DNA of 64,000 nt from Lithodes maja (lineage: Eukaryota > Arthropoda > Malacostraca > Decapoda > Lithodidae). Location of the stretch: NCBI GenBank assembly GCA_037953745.1, contig JBAKBP010004278.1:62001-126000 (forward strand), given 5' to 3'. The notes under the pieces were generated by a model that was given only the letters and a program-made list of their open reading frames with translations, ran no database searches and was not told the origin of the DNA. Numbering within the stretch: position 1 is the first letter of the stretch; the number at the start of each line of letters is the position of its first letter. Position numbers and translations under genes: made by a program. Below are positions 1 to 10,153 of this stretch, piece after piece.

Positions 1-1720
1 TGATGAGAAAGTATGCTGGAGCTGCCAATAATCGGCAATAATACCGTCTTCGGTGTCTATGGTACCTTGAATATTGTCGATGTAAAGGTCACCTTTTATT
101 CGGCTGATGAGATCTACATCATCGAACAGGGATAAATGCTTCAATATTGTGGCATTCAATAACAACTATGAGCACGTAGCGCCAAACAAAACGATTTTGA
201 AACAAAATATGTCACAAGGCGAGTTTAAGTCAAAGGGGTCCCTAGGCCACAAGAATCGCGTACTATCTCGATCGCGTATGTCCAACTGCAACAATAGGAA
301 TGCCTTCTCGATATCGCATTATGAACCCGTACGGCTTGCAGCAGATTCGCAACATCACCTTCGCCAGGTATGGGACTAAAGAGGGCCCTGTATACAAACA
401 ATCATAAAGGCTTAAGGCTGAAGGTAACATTTTGTTGAACAATCAAACATGACTAATTGGAATAATTTTGCCATTGCATTCGACCCTGTGGTGTGCAAGA
501 TAATGATTTAGCGATTCGGTTAGGATTTCTTCGTCAGTGGACTCTATGAGCCCGCGATTAAACTGATCCTTGATAACTTTAGCATATCGTGTTGGGCTGG
601 ATCTATGAGAGTGAGGGTTGGTGTCCTTTACTTCCAATAGCTAGTTCTGACTTAACCTGTTTCATCATTCTTATTTCTATCTTTCTTCCTGAGAGTGGTG
701 AAGGCAGTGGGGCCATAATGGTGTGCCCCAAGGTTTCCTATTGTCTTACTCTCACAGCCCACTGGCACAAGTCGACCTTTCTCTCTGGCGTAGGGATGCA
801 GCGACCCCACCGCCCGCCACTTCGCTGGTGCAGTCAGCCTCTGTAGCAGTTACGGTGATTTCTTGTTACTGCCCTATTGTAGCACGGTTAAGGCTGGTGT
901 GGTGCGATTTCACCAGATGCAAGTGCTTCAGGGGGACTTTATTGAGTTTTGCTGACACACTGTTAGCACTATACCAACATCAGCCACAGTGATAACATGA
1001 TGGGGCATTGTTTTGACAAGACTTTGTAGTGCTGTGCTGCAGTAAAGACTGTAGCCACTGTGTTATGATTGCTGTGCACTGTGTACAGTACTGTGTTTGT
1101 ACCATGGAAGCCACGTTCACTGTGGACGGTTGCGTTCTTTAAACCCGTATGTATGTATGTATGTACTGTATGTATGTATGTATGCATGTATGTATATTGT
1201 TGACAACACAAAAGATTCGCGATAAACTTTTTCTGTAGGCCTCGTACCCTACCTATCACAAAACCGTAAATATTCGACAAGTCGCCTCTGTTTCTGTGCC
1301 ATGGTAATTGGACACAATACTGGTTTTCCTCAGGTACGAAGGTTACTGCTGCATCCTACAATTTAAGTGTATCCCTAGCCTCTGAGTTGATTTCTCCTGA
1401 CTTGATACCTAAATTGTCCCAAAATGTATTCAAATCATTACTACATGGTTCATTCTATGTCTGTAGATATTCACTAATAGAAGTGACCGTAATCTTCAAC
1501 ACTGTTTACGAATTTCAACATTAGTATTGGCTACTTGATCCTTGTATGACCCACTGATGACATACCCAAACTTGGTAGGCAATAGCACTACATTACCTTC
1601 CCGTTTATATCCTGGTATCACAAGGTCATACTATAATCATACCTATAAAAGATAAACATGTTTAGTTTAATGTTACTGCCTACAAATTAATTGGCTAGCC
1701 TATATCCTGAATCCTGCAAA
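1..1720 (-). pseudogene. BEL/Pao retrotransposon pol fragment (protease to RT region), decayed
   Basis: Read on the minus strand, short stretches match the plus-strand BEL/Pao fragment at 37749-38345: QDSGYRLA near 1690-1720, QKKFIA near 1215-1240, and VIKD..RGLIESTDEEI near 500-590. These fit the stretch of Pao-type polyproteins between protease and reverse transcriptase. Frames are broken many times and no full domain survives. The match continues to the left window edge, where a degenerate RT-like stretch can be read. The copy is interrupted at about 595-1196 by unrelated sequence. The family call rests on motif order and the second copy, not on an intact domain. Confidence 0.6.
595..1196. 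other. Unidentified insertion within the BEL/Pao fragment, ending in an ATGT microsatellite
   Basis: The BEL/Pao reading breaks at about 595 and resumes at about 1196, whereas the second copy near 38220 is continuous at this point. The intervening 600 bp has no credible coding frame. Its right end, 1146-1196, is an imperfect ATGT tetranucleotide tract. A short retroposon with a microsatellite tail is possible, but the family is not recognised and the edges are approximate. Confidence 0.4.
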
Positions 1721-2124
1721 TGCTTAGATTGATATGCAGGATTCGAAGTTGCATAATAAATCGTAGGCAGTGTCCACCAACCTTTAACTGTCTTCGTGGT
1801 GCGATGTATAAGGTGTTGATTTTCGGTGTGAGCATCCTGGGTTCGAATCCACGGACTGCCACATGTGTTTGTAAATTTCATTAATCGATTTTAGGAGTAT
1901 GGTTGGTTGTTGGAAGGAACATAATAGTTGATATTGGTTCAGGAGTAATTTATCGAGAGGACTTCCCTAAGTGGTTAAGGCCCCATTAATTGCTCTTTCC
2001 ATTCACATATGCATAGCCTACGTGAGTTGCAGTTGGGATGTGTGTACATGCTTAGATTGATATGCAGGATTCGAAGTTGCATAATAAATCCTAGGCAGTG
2101 TCCAACCTTTAACTGTCTTCGTGG
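1721..2124 (+). repeat. 328-bp tandem repeat with tRNA-like motif: unit 1 and start of unit 2
   Basis: Unit 1 is 1721-2048. Unit 2 starts at 2049 with the same TGCTTAGATTGATATGCAGG and is cut at 2124 by the hAT insertion. Each unit holds a pol III B-box-like GGTTCGAATCC (about 1852 in unit 1) beside GGACTGCCA, and an AGTGGTTAAGG stretch resembling a tRNA A-box about 120 bp further on. The arms do not fold into a standard cloverleaf, so this looks like a tRNA-derived repeat, not a tRNA gene. Confidence 0.7.
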
Positions 2125-3047
2125 CAGGGGCGTAACTCCCGGGGGGGACAGGGGGGACATGTCCCCCCCAAAGTTTGAGTCAGCGGGGACACAGTATACT
2201 TTGTCCCCCCCCCCCCTCCCCCCCCAATAAAATACAAATATTATGATTAAATATCACGCTTCTACAAAGACTGTTAGAGCAAGGAAAATAGAGTTGTTAC
2301 ACCTTTGAAACTGACAAACTGTGTCCCCCAATAGATAATAAATATTATGATAAAATATTAATTATGTCACCGTTATCACGCTTCTAAGTTCTAAAATATC
2401 AGAGCACGGAAAATAGAGTTGTTACCCCTTAAAAGTTAAAACTGTTCGGAAGTTTTCTTTTAACCTCTGAACAAAATGTATGTAGAGTTTGTAGGAACAT
2501 AGTTAATCATTAATTATATTATAAAGTATCGTGAATATTTATTCATTATATATTTAATTACTATAATTATCTATGAAAATGAAAGATTAATTTATTTCTG
2601 CAATTTTTTTCGTTCTTGAATGCGGCATGCCAAACGTTTCATTGTTTACATAATACAAATGAGCAGTCTCCTCAGCAAAAGACAGAAGGGTGTGAATAGG
2701 CCTAGTTATTTTTATTATTACTATTTTAGGGTTTTGTGTGCAATGTACTCTGGATGTGGCTCCTCTGATTACTGCACAGGCATTATATAAGCAGGAATGT
2801 GGCATTTTGTAGTAGTTTGATGCATTGTAAGGAAGTTAGGGGACTGAAAATTTACCTCAAAACTACAGTTGGGCAAAGTTAAAGAAGTGAAGATTTTAAA
2901 GTAAACGAATACATACTGGTAGCCTATGATCGGTATCAATTTAATGGAATGGACCTACATCAAACGTGAACTGCTTCACGTGCCAATGGTCTCTACACAG
3001 CTTTCAGCTCACCACTCACAGTACTTGGTTTACTGATAAGTCTTCCT

Positions 3048-3839
3048 GTGTTAGATGTTCTTGAGCGTTTGAATACAACAATACAGGGATCTTCTGTAAC
3101 AGTATCCGGTATGCTTGAGGCAGTTGAGAGTGCCAGAGAACAGCTGCAGTCTGTTCGGACTAATGCAGCTTTTCATGAAATTTTTTGTCAATCTGAAGAG
3201 AAGTGCAACAATCTGCAACTGGAGTCCGTAACTTTGCCAAGAAGACGAAAAATTCTAAAGAAGTATGATTCTACACCCACAACTGAACATGTATCTGCAT
3301 CAGAAGAAGAATATTATAGAGCTGATTTCTTTCGTGTCATCGACAGTGCTATGCTGAATCTAGAAGAGTACTTCACATCAACAGATATAATGAAATACCA
3401 AAAACTGTGTGACTCACTGCTCACTGATGCTGTTGACACTGACACAGTCAATAAATACCCAGAACTTGCTAACATTGAGAGTTTAAAACTACAACATGGA
3501 TTTTTCAGATCACAGTACCACCCAAAATCTATTGCTGAGTGCCAGAAACTATTCTGCGAGATGACACCTGAAGTGAAGCACATGTTTCCCCTTGTAGAGA
3601 AGTTGCTGAGAGTTGTCATGATTTCACCAGCCAGCTCATGCTCAGCAGAGCGTTCCTTTTCTGTCTTACGAAGACTTAAGACATACTTGAGATCTTCTAT
3701 GACACAGATGCGGCTCAACCACACACTCCTCTGTCATATTCACCAAGATCACCTGACATGCTTGGATGATATCATCATAGCCAAAGAATTCATAGCGCAA
3801 TCATATGAGACAAGACAAAATGTATTTGGCAATTTCTAA
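3048..3839 (+). pseudogene. hAT transposase, C-terminal portion (ZMYM1-like, hATC dimerisation domain)
   Basis: The 263-residue open frame ends at a natural stop. Residues 1-50 contain TVSGMLEAV, seen in hAT/ZMYM1-like transposases. Residues about 190-235 contain SCSAERSFSVLRRLKTYLR followed by LNHTLLCHIH, the hATC dimerisation signature. The first codon listed is GTG and the frame stays open upstream to about 3000, so the true start is not visible. The N-terminal BED/TTF zinc finger and first catalytic residues are absent. It lies inside the hAT ends on the same strand. It is a remnant and could not act alone. Confidence 0.82.
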
Positions 3840-3986
3840 ACCCCATGTGTAACAAAAGGATTGACTGCCTGTATATAGCTATTGCCTCATCATCCGTTTA
3901 ATTTCTATGCATGGCTAGTACTCTGTATCACTGTATGAGTAATCACCAAGCTATGTTTAACTAATGTATGCAAAGGGGAAAGAGGA

Positions 3987-5330
3987 GTGTGTGGTAACCA
4001 CCGAGGAATATGTCTTCTAAGCGTAGTAGGGAAGGTATACAGTAGGGTAGTGATTGAGAGAGTGAGAGTGAGAACGGAGAAATGGATAGGCGACGAGCAG
4101 GGAGGTTTTAGGAAGGGAAGAGGATGTGTAGATCAGATTTTTACCCTGAATTGTGTTGTGGAGAAGTATCTGGAGAAGAAACAAAAGGTGTATGTTGCCT
4201 TTATGGACTTGGAGAAGGCATATGACAGAGTGGATAGAGAAGGTTTGTGGAAAGTACTTAGAATATACGGAGTAGAGGGCAAGTTGCTAAAAGCAGTGAA
4301 GAGCATGTATGAGGGTGCAAAGGCGGCAGTACGTGTGGAGAATGAGCAGAGCGAGTTCTTTGACCTGAATGTTGGTTTGAAACAGGGGTGTGTGATGTCC
4401 CCGTGGTTGTTTACTGTATATATGGATGGAGTAATGAAAGAAATACTATCAAGAGCAGTGGATGTTGGTGTATCGCTGAAAAGGGAGGGAATTGAGTGGA
4501 AGCTACCTATACTGCTGTTTGCGGATGATACAGTTCTGATGAGTGATAATGAATGGGAGTTGCAGGGTCTGGTAAATGAGTTTGGAACTGTGTGCGAAAA
4601 ACGGAATTTGAAGGTAAATACGGGGAAGAGCAAGGTTATGGTCTTCGAAAGGGGTGAAGTCACAGAGTGTGAGGTGAAGCTGAACGGTCAGGCTATGGAG
4701 ATCGTCAACTCTTTTAAGTATCTGGGCAGTGTGTTGAGTAAAGATGGGACTATGGATGAAGAGGTGCGGGAGAGGGTACAACAGGGGAAGAGGGTTGTAG
4801 GAACGCTAAAAGCAGTAACAAGAAATAGGGTGGTCAGTATGGAAGTGAAGAAGTCCTTGCATGACAGTGTGGTAATCCCGACACTGACTTACGGAAGCGA
4901 AGCATGGACGTTGGTTGAGAGACTCAGACCAAGAGTGAGAGCAGTGGAAATGAATTACTTAAGGAGTGCGTGCGGAGTTACATGGAGGGATAGACAGACT
5001 AATGAGGAAGTAAGAAGGAGGTGTGGTGTGGAGGTAGATGTGCTGGAAAGTGTGAAAAGGAACAATTGAGATGGTTCGGCCATGTGGAACGTATGGAAAG
5101 CGAGAGAATGACTAAGAGGGTGTACGAGAGCGAGGTGGAGGGACAGAGGGGGAGAGGTAGACCGAATATGAGGTGGAAGGATGGAGTGAGGAACTACATG
5201 ACCGAAGGCGGTGCTGGTTGGGGGAGGGGCGTCGACTGACTGGGGACAGAGGTGCATGGGGGCGGTTCGTTCGTGGCCACCCCTTCGGGGATCACGGCGT
5301 CGGGCAATAGATAGATAGATAGATGCAGAA
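3987..5330 (+). pseudogene. 5'-truncated non-LTR retrotransposon (LINE) reverse transcriptase
   Basis: The frame opens with NHRGICLLSVVGKVYSR (RT fingers), then AFMDLEKAYDRV at about residue 71, GLKQGCVMSPW at about 130-140, and the catalytic FADD at about 178-181. SFKYLGS and LTYGSEAWTL follow. At about 5065 the reading shifts to a second frame that gives RWFGHVERM and RGRGRPNMRW, a C-terminal motif common in LINEs of this type. The endonuclease and N-terminus are missing. The 3' end is a short ATAG repeat (5308-5322). The copy lies inside the hAT element. Related fragments occur at 43609-43793 and 59243-59598. Clade not assigned. Confidence 0.85.
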
Positions 5331-5939
5331 GCTATGCATCTCAATAAAAGGTAAATATAGCACCTTCTTTATATTATGATGTAGCCTATAATATGGATTT
5401 GTATCTATAAGTAGGCTACTGGTACTCTTATCTTAATAAGGAACAATTATTATCACTATTATTTCATTATCATTAATACTGTATCTTTGTGTTGGGTAAA
5501 ATCCTACCTCCCTTGTAGCCTAATATATTTCTTTGAACAGATAAGCTAGAAATGGGACTCTCTCTCATATATATACTGTACAATTAATGTTCCAGGTGGA
5601 TAGTATAGCATTTATTTTATATCATCACCATCATCATCATTACCACTATTGAGTCAAAGTTCTATAATTCTAGGGTAAGCATGTAACCAAATATTTCATG
5701 GCATCCATGCATATGTCACATAATTGCTTTCAGATGCTTATTGTTAAACCACCCATATTATTAAGTTTACCACTCCAAATAGCCCTCACAAATCACAATG
5801 CTCCTAAAATGAGCTCAAATTTCAAAAAATTTCGGGGGGGGGCTCACAGCGCCCCCCCAGACCCCCCAGCTGAACAGCTCGCTTCGCTCGCCTGCCACTA
5901 CATTATCCCCCCAACTTTTGGGAGCCAGTTACGCCCCTG

Positions 5940-6200
5940 CTTCGTGGTGCGATGTATAAGGTGTTGATTTTCGGTGTGAGCATCCTGGGTTCGAATCCAC
6001 GGACTGCCACATGTGTTTGTAAATTTCATTAATCGATTTTAGGAGTATGGTTGGTTGTTGGAAGGAACATAATAATTGATATTGGTTCAAGAGTAATTTA
6101 TCGAGAGGACTTCCCTAAGTGGTTAAGGCCCCATTAATTGCTCTTTCCATTCACATAATTATGCATAGCCTACGTGAGTTGCAGTTGGGATGTGTGTACA
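5940..6200 (+). repeat. 328-bp tandem repeat: rest of unit 2 after the hAT insertion
   Basis: 5940-5947 is the hAT target duplication. 5948-6200 continues unit 2 and includes the B-box-like GGTTCGAATCC and the AGTGGTTAAGG stretch. Together with 2049-2124 it makes a 329-bp unit, within 1 bp of unit 1. Confidence 0.75.
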
Positions 6201-6409
6201 TGCTTAGATTGATATGCAGGATTCGAAGTTGCATAATAAATCGTAGGCAGTGTCCACCAACCTTTAACTGTCTTCGTGGTGCGATGTATAAGGTGTTGAT
6301 TTTCGGTGTGAGCATCCTGGGTTCGAATCCACGGACTGCCACATGTGTTTGTAAATTTCATTAATCGATTTTAGGAGTATGGTTGGTTGTTGGAAGGAAC
6401 ATAATAATT
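6201..6409 (+). repeat. 328-bp tandem repeat: truncated unit 3
   Basis: The unit starts with TGCTTAGATTGATATGCAGG and follows units 1 and 2 through GGAAGGAACATAATAATTG, then departs from the consensus at about 6409. About 208 bp are kept. A minus-strand dispersed copy of the tRNA-like part is at 44166-44311. Confidence 0.7.
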
Positions 6410-7753
6410 GTCAACTACTCCCTTGATGCCCTTTGAAATCCAATATTCTAGTAAGGAGTCTACTACCACTGTCCTTAACCTAACAAGTGCGCATGGGGGT
6501 AATTGAAAACGTCCCCCTGTGCTGACGTATTTGAGGTGTTTCCGTCACTAAAATATTCATTGTACCTTTAATAGCATTAATAATTATCCATATGCGCCTA
6601 TTATGGGTTGATTATAAAGGTATTAACCTGAAACAACAATAAAACGAGTGAAAACAGCGTTTGGATGGTCAAAATCGGAGATATAGCCCGCGAGTTGTAT
6701 AATGTATGGGTGAGGCAAGCTACTTTCCCGCCAATTTCCCCCAAGGCCACTGAGACACAGTCGATCGATACTCTCTCTCTCTCTCTTGCACTCGCTTGCC
6801 ATCAGTGATGACAACACCCTGCTTGCAACTCGCTAATGTTAGCACGAAAATATACCTCAGAATAAGGGAATAATAGGGAAAATAGGTGATAACTGAAGGA
6901 TAGGAGGAAAGTGGGGAAGGAGGGAAGGTAGAGGACTGAGATTTTGCATGGCCCAGGGGCCAAAAAAAAATAAAAAAATAAAAAAATAAAAATAAAAAAA
7001 ATATTTTGTTTTCGATGTCAAAAGTTGATTTTTTATTTTACTTACTCACAAGAGTCTTCCCGCAGTCCGCCGGGGGAACTCTTAAGAGTCTCCCCGCAGC
7101 TCCCGGGTTAAGGATGAAGTCCTATCCCTAGCCTTGTACTGCAGGGTGACTACCTCATACACCTGTTCGTGCTAGGCTCTCGTAAACCATTGCAGCTTCA
7201 TTGTCTCTCTTCCCGATGCAACATACTGTACTGACGGTAGAGAGGACCGCACAACAAAAGTGTGCTGGGAACTCTGTACTAGTAGATCACGATCATGGTA
7301 ATAACCTTAACTACTACTAACTGGCGTCATTATTGTGGGCAAAATTACTGTTTCTCACTCTAACGCTACAGACAACGCCATGGAGGTGGGAGCAGGTTCA
7401 GATGTCGCAACTGTGTTCTGACTCGCTACCTCTCTATCTTGGGAACATGCGGCGCACTGCCATTACACTCTCTGCAATGACTTAGTTTGGTATTAGTGCA
7501 ACTATACCACCTCCCCCCCCTCATCATCCTTTGAAAGACATCCTTGACATAACTTCAGAAATTTAGCTCTACTTTTCTTGGATTCATTACTAGGTTATTT
7601 TGTACACTTGTACCACGCATACTTGGGACTACTACATAAATAGCAAGCACATTTCTGGGGATCTCCCTGCGTTTTTACTCTACCGGTACTTATATTTACG
7701 GTGGCAAATGTAGCAGATGTGGCATTGAATTGTACTGGATCACTATAGTCTAA
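6410..7753. other. No gene recognised
   Basis: Only short shadow frames are present. The stretch contains a CT run at about 6772-6786 and an A-rich tract with interspersed T at about 6962-7006. I see no domain, terminal repeat or RNA gene here. Confidence 0.6.
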
Positions 7754-7950
7754 TTTTTTCCAGCTGAGAGTAAATTGTCATGTTTCTATCTCTGATACTC
7801 AGCTATAAGGTAGATTTTGTAGCGAAATATGATGTTAATTATGAAAACTTGCCATTAATACGACAGACAGCCATAGCAGTATCATATATTTCCTTTAAGT
7901 ATCGAGAAATCAGCTACTAAGGGATTCAATTTACCATCAGCTGGAAAAAT
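7754..7950. mobile_element. Small inverted-repeat element (MITE-like), TTTCCAGCTGA family
   Basis: The left end reads TTTTTCCAGCTGAGAGTAA (about 7755-7773) and the right end, on the opposite strand, reads TTTTTCCAGCTGATGGTAA, giving terminal inverted repeats of about 24 bp around roughly 200 bp. There is no coding capacity. A second copy in reverse orientation is at about 15219-15420, and lone ends occur near 46942 and 56345. The target duplication is not clear. Confidence 0.6.
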
Positions 7951-8275
7951 ATAGAGTATAGCAACTACCCACAATATTATACACCTCTGCCTGCTAATGA
8001 TTGTGTTATACTCAACATTATTCATATACCTATATTGTTATTGCAACTTTAAAAATACCAGTAACTTGTACCACCTATTCTGCATTGTATGGGGTATTAT
8101 GCAAATCAATGTATATAATGGTTATGAAGATATAGTCAGTGTAACCAAAATATCCATAAGAAGGTTCACGCAGCTTACCACCTGGTTACTCAGACGTGTA
8201 GAAAGCCAGCGTTGCCAATTGTCAGCCAGGTGAGTAACCGAATTCTGAGCCACCCTGTATATATACTGTATATAT

Positions 8276-9971
8276 TGTTACGGCTGGATCGGCAATACAT
8301 ATTCGGGATTCTTGATCGTAGGACAGAAATGGCTTAAGTGACAACGACACGCTCGATTCCAGTCCCAAATACTATATGCTCCAGACAACAAAAGCACCAA
8401 CGCCCTACAGAGTTATCGTCTACGGTAACGAGGTACCTTAACTCGGCGAAAGTGTACAACAGGGGTAGGCTATGAGGCTAAACTCCCTCATACATTTATA
8501 GGTTACGTTATTACTAAAGAAATGCAATACTCAAGAAACTACGTTAATATTAAGCCTCTAATAATGTAGAATAGAAGCAGGCTAAAGGTATGACAGTGAA
8601 ATGCTAAATGACAAATGTACACGCCTACTTGAAAGCGCGTGCACTACACTAACTGTCCCCTACTAACATGCACTAGCATGTAGCATACAAGATGTTCATG
8701 ATCCAGTAGATACCTAATAATACACATGGGAGGAACATAAATAGTAGTCACTTATTATAATAATGAATCTATACTTGGAATAACTAAAAGGTTGCAGGCA
8801 ACAGTACTGCGCCGGTAGCCTACTACCGCATAGGCTACTTCGCTTCTCTCACTCTGTCTCCCCTCCGAGTCCGTATGCGCCCTACGCAACGGAACTCCGG
8901 ACACAGCAGCAAAACGACAGTGCAGTTAATTGATACATGAAAGTATTAATAGTGTTGTCTTGTGTGTGAGTAATGTGTATTGTAAAGTGTTACATACATA
9001 TACTTAAAGAGAGCTGCAATGCATAGTAAAATAAAGATATATCCCACTCATCATCCCCATGTGTTCTAGCTAGCAGGCCAAGTCACAGGAACAACGAGTC
9101 CCAGCACCGAAAGCGAGAACCCAGGAAAAGACTGTAGAGAACACAAGGACAGATAAATTACGTTACTCTACTATACCGGCACTACGAGCGAGCTGTAGTC
9201 TCGGGTGCTACACTCGCTCCTGGCTCGGTATGCAAATCAAGGCTAAGTCCTCGTCCCTCTACAGACAACTCCTGGGCATGGTCGGGCTCTTACACATGGC
9301 ACCAGTCTAGTCACAAATGGGATGATGAGCGGGGCATATAACTCGTGAACATGTAGAACGTTCACCAACTATCCTCATCAAGAAGATCGCTGTTCACATT
9401 AACCCCTTAAATCTAATACATGTAAATATATGCTTGTCCTAAGAGTAATACGAGAGGTGAGTGCTGAAACTCCTTTAGGACCTCAAGGGAAGGTTATGCA
9501 TTTAAATAGAGAGAAGAATGAAATGAGAGTAATGTCGTCAGAGAGAAAGAGTGCAACCGTGAGAAGTTGGGAGAGAGGGCAAGGGATGTTAGAATCTCAA
9601 AGGTTCTAGGCAACCTGGTCATGGAACACGCAGCGAGCCTCCAGGCAATGTGCTGAACGACAACATGGGCAGCCCAGGCAGCGTAGACAGGCAGCAATGG
9701 ACTACCAACCCTGTCGCGCCTAGCTATAAGCGCAAGGCTGCCAACCAGTCCATACGTCTGGCAACCCACCCGGCCATGCTACCCTCCTGCTCTGAAGCCC
9801 AACTCACTCTCTCTCTCTGAACTCCCATTGTCTTATCTATCAACTTCTCTATTGATACTACATATTAAATGGAAGGTCTCGACATGGCTTAAAACAAAAC
9901 CCACCACTGGTTAGCACATGACGAGACCTTTGCAGAGATACAAAGAACATAGTTATAAGTTGTCACACTCA
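8276..9971 (-). mobile_element. Probable solo LTR of a fourth Gmr1-like family
   Basis: The left end TGTTACGGCTGG matches the outer end of the A and C LTRs in the same orientation, and the next 200 bp follow their layout (ACGAGGTACCTTAACTCGG resembles the A/B/C LTRs). The assigned right end is at 9971, with ATAT on both sides (8272-8275 and 9972-9975). The length of 1696 bp is close to the 1706 bp of element C's LTR. The ATAT flank lies in AT-rich sequence and is weak evidence. No internal region adjoins either side, hence a solo LTR. A hairpin at 9187-9218 sits where the A, B and C LTRs have theirs. Confidence 0.55.
9187..9218 (-). other. Hairpin in the solo LTR at the conserved LTR-hairpin position
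   Basis: AGCGAG at 9187-9192 pairs with CTCGCT at 9213-9218. After an unpaired C, TGTAG at 9194-9198 pairs with CTACA at 9208-9212. The loop is about 9 nt. The following CCTGGC matches the sequence next to the hairpin in A and C, but the stem sequence itself is unrelated to theirs. Confidence 0.5.
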
Positions 9972-10153
9972 ATATACATAGCGGCTGACGGTAGCCAGAT
10001 CACGGGCGGTACAGTCGAGTACCAAGGAGTACAATCAGGTTGCGTTGCCACGCACTGGGTGCGTCACAATATATATATATATATATATTTCATAGACAAA
10101 CTCAAACCGAACCTAAACTCAGTGCTCAGGTAGTTGATAGCTTGGGGCTATAT

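Larger units (their letters stand above)
2125..5939 (+). mobile_element. hAT-superfamily DNA transposon with 8-bp target duplication
   Basis: The ends are inverted: the left starts CAGGGGCGTAACT and the right ends with its reverse complement. The flanking 8 bp are identical, CTTCGTGG at 2117-2124 and 5940-5947, as expected for hAT insertion. Removing the element and one duplication copy restores a 329-bp unit 2 of the surrounding tandem repeat. G/C-rich subterminal tracts (2138-2225 and 5835-5910) lie just inside the ends. The only transposase coding left is a C-terminal piece at 3048-3839, and a LINE occupies about 3985-5335, so the copy is defective. Confidence 0.88.

Noticed and set aside
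1790..1862. Possible tRNA gene (GGTTCGAATCC with GGACTGCCA)
   Set aside because: Acceptor and T-arm do not pair well, the D-arm is not convincing, and the sequence is part of a repeated 328-bp unit.
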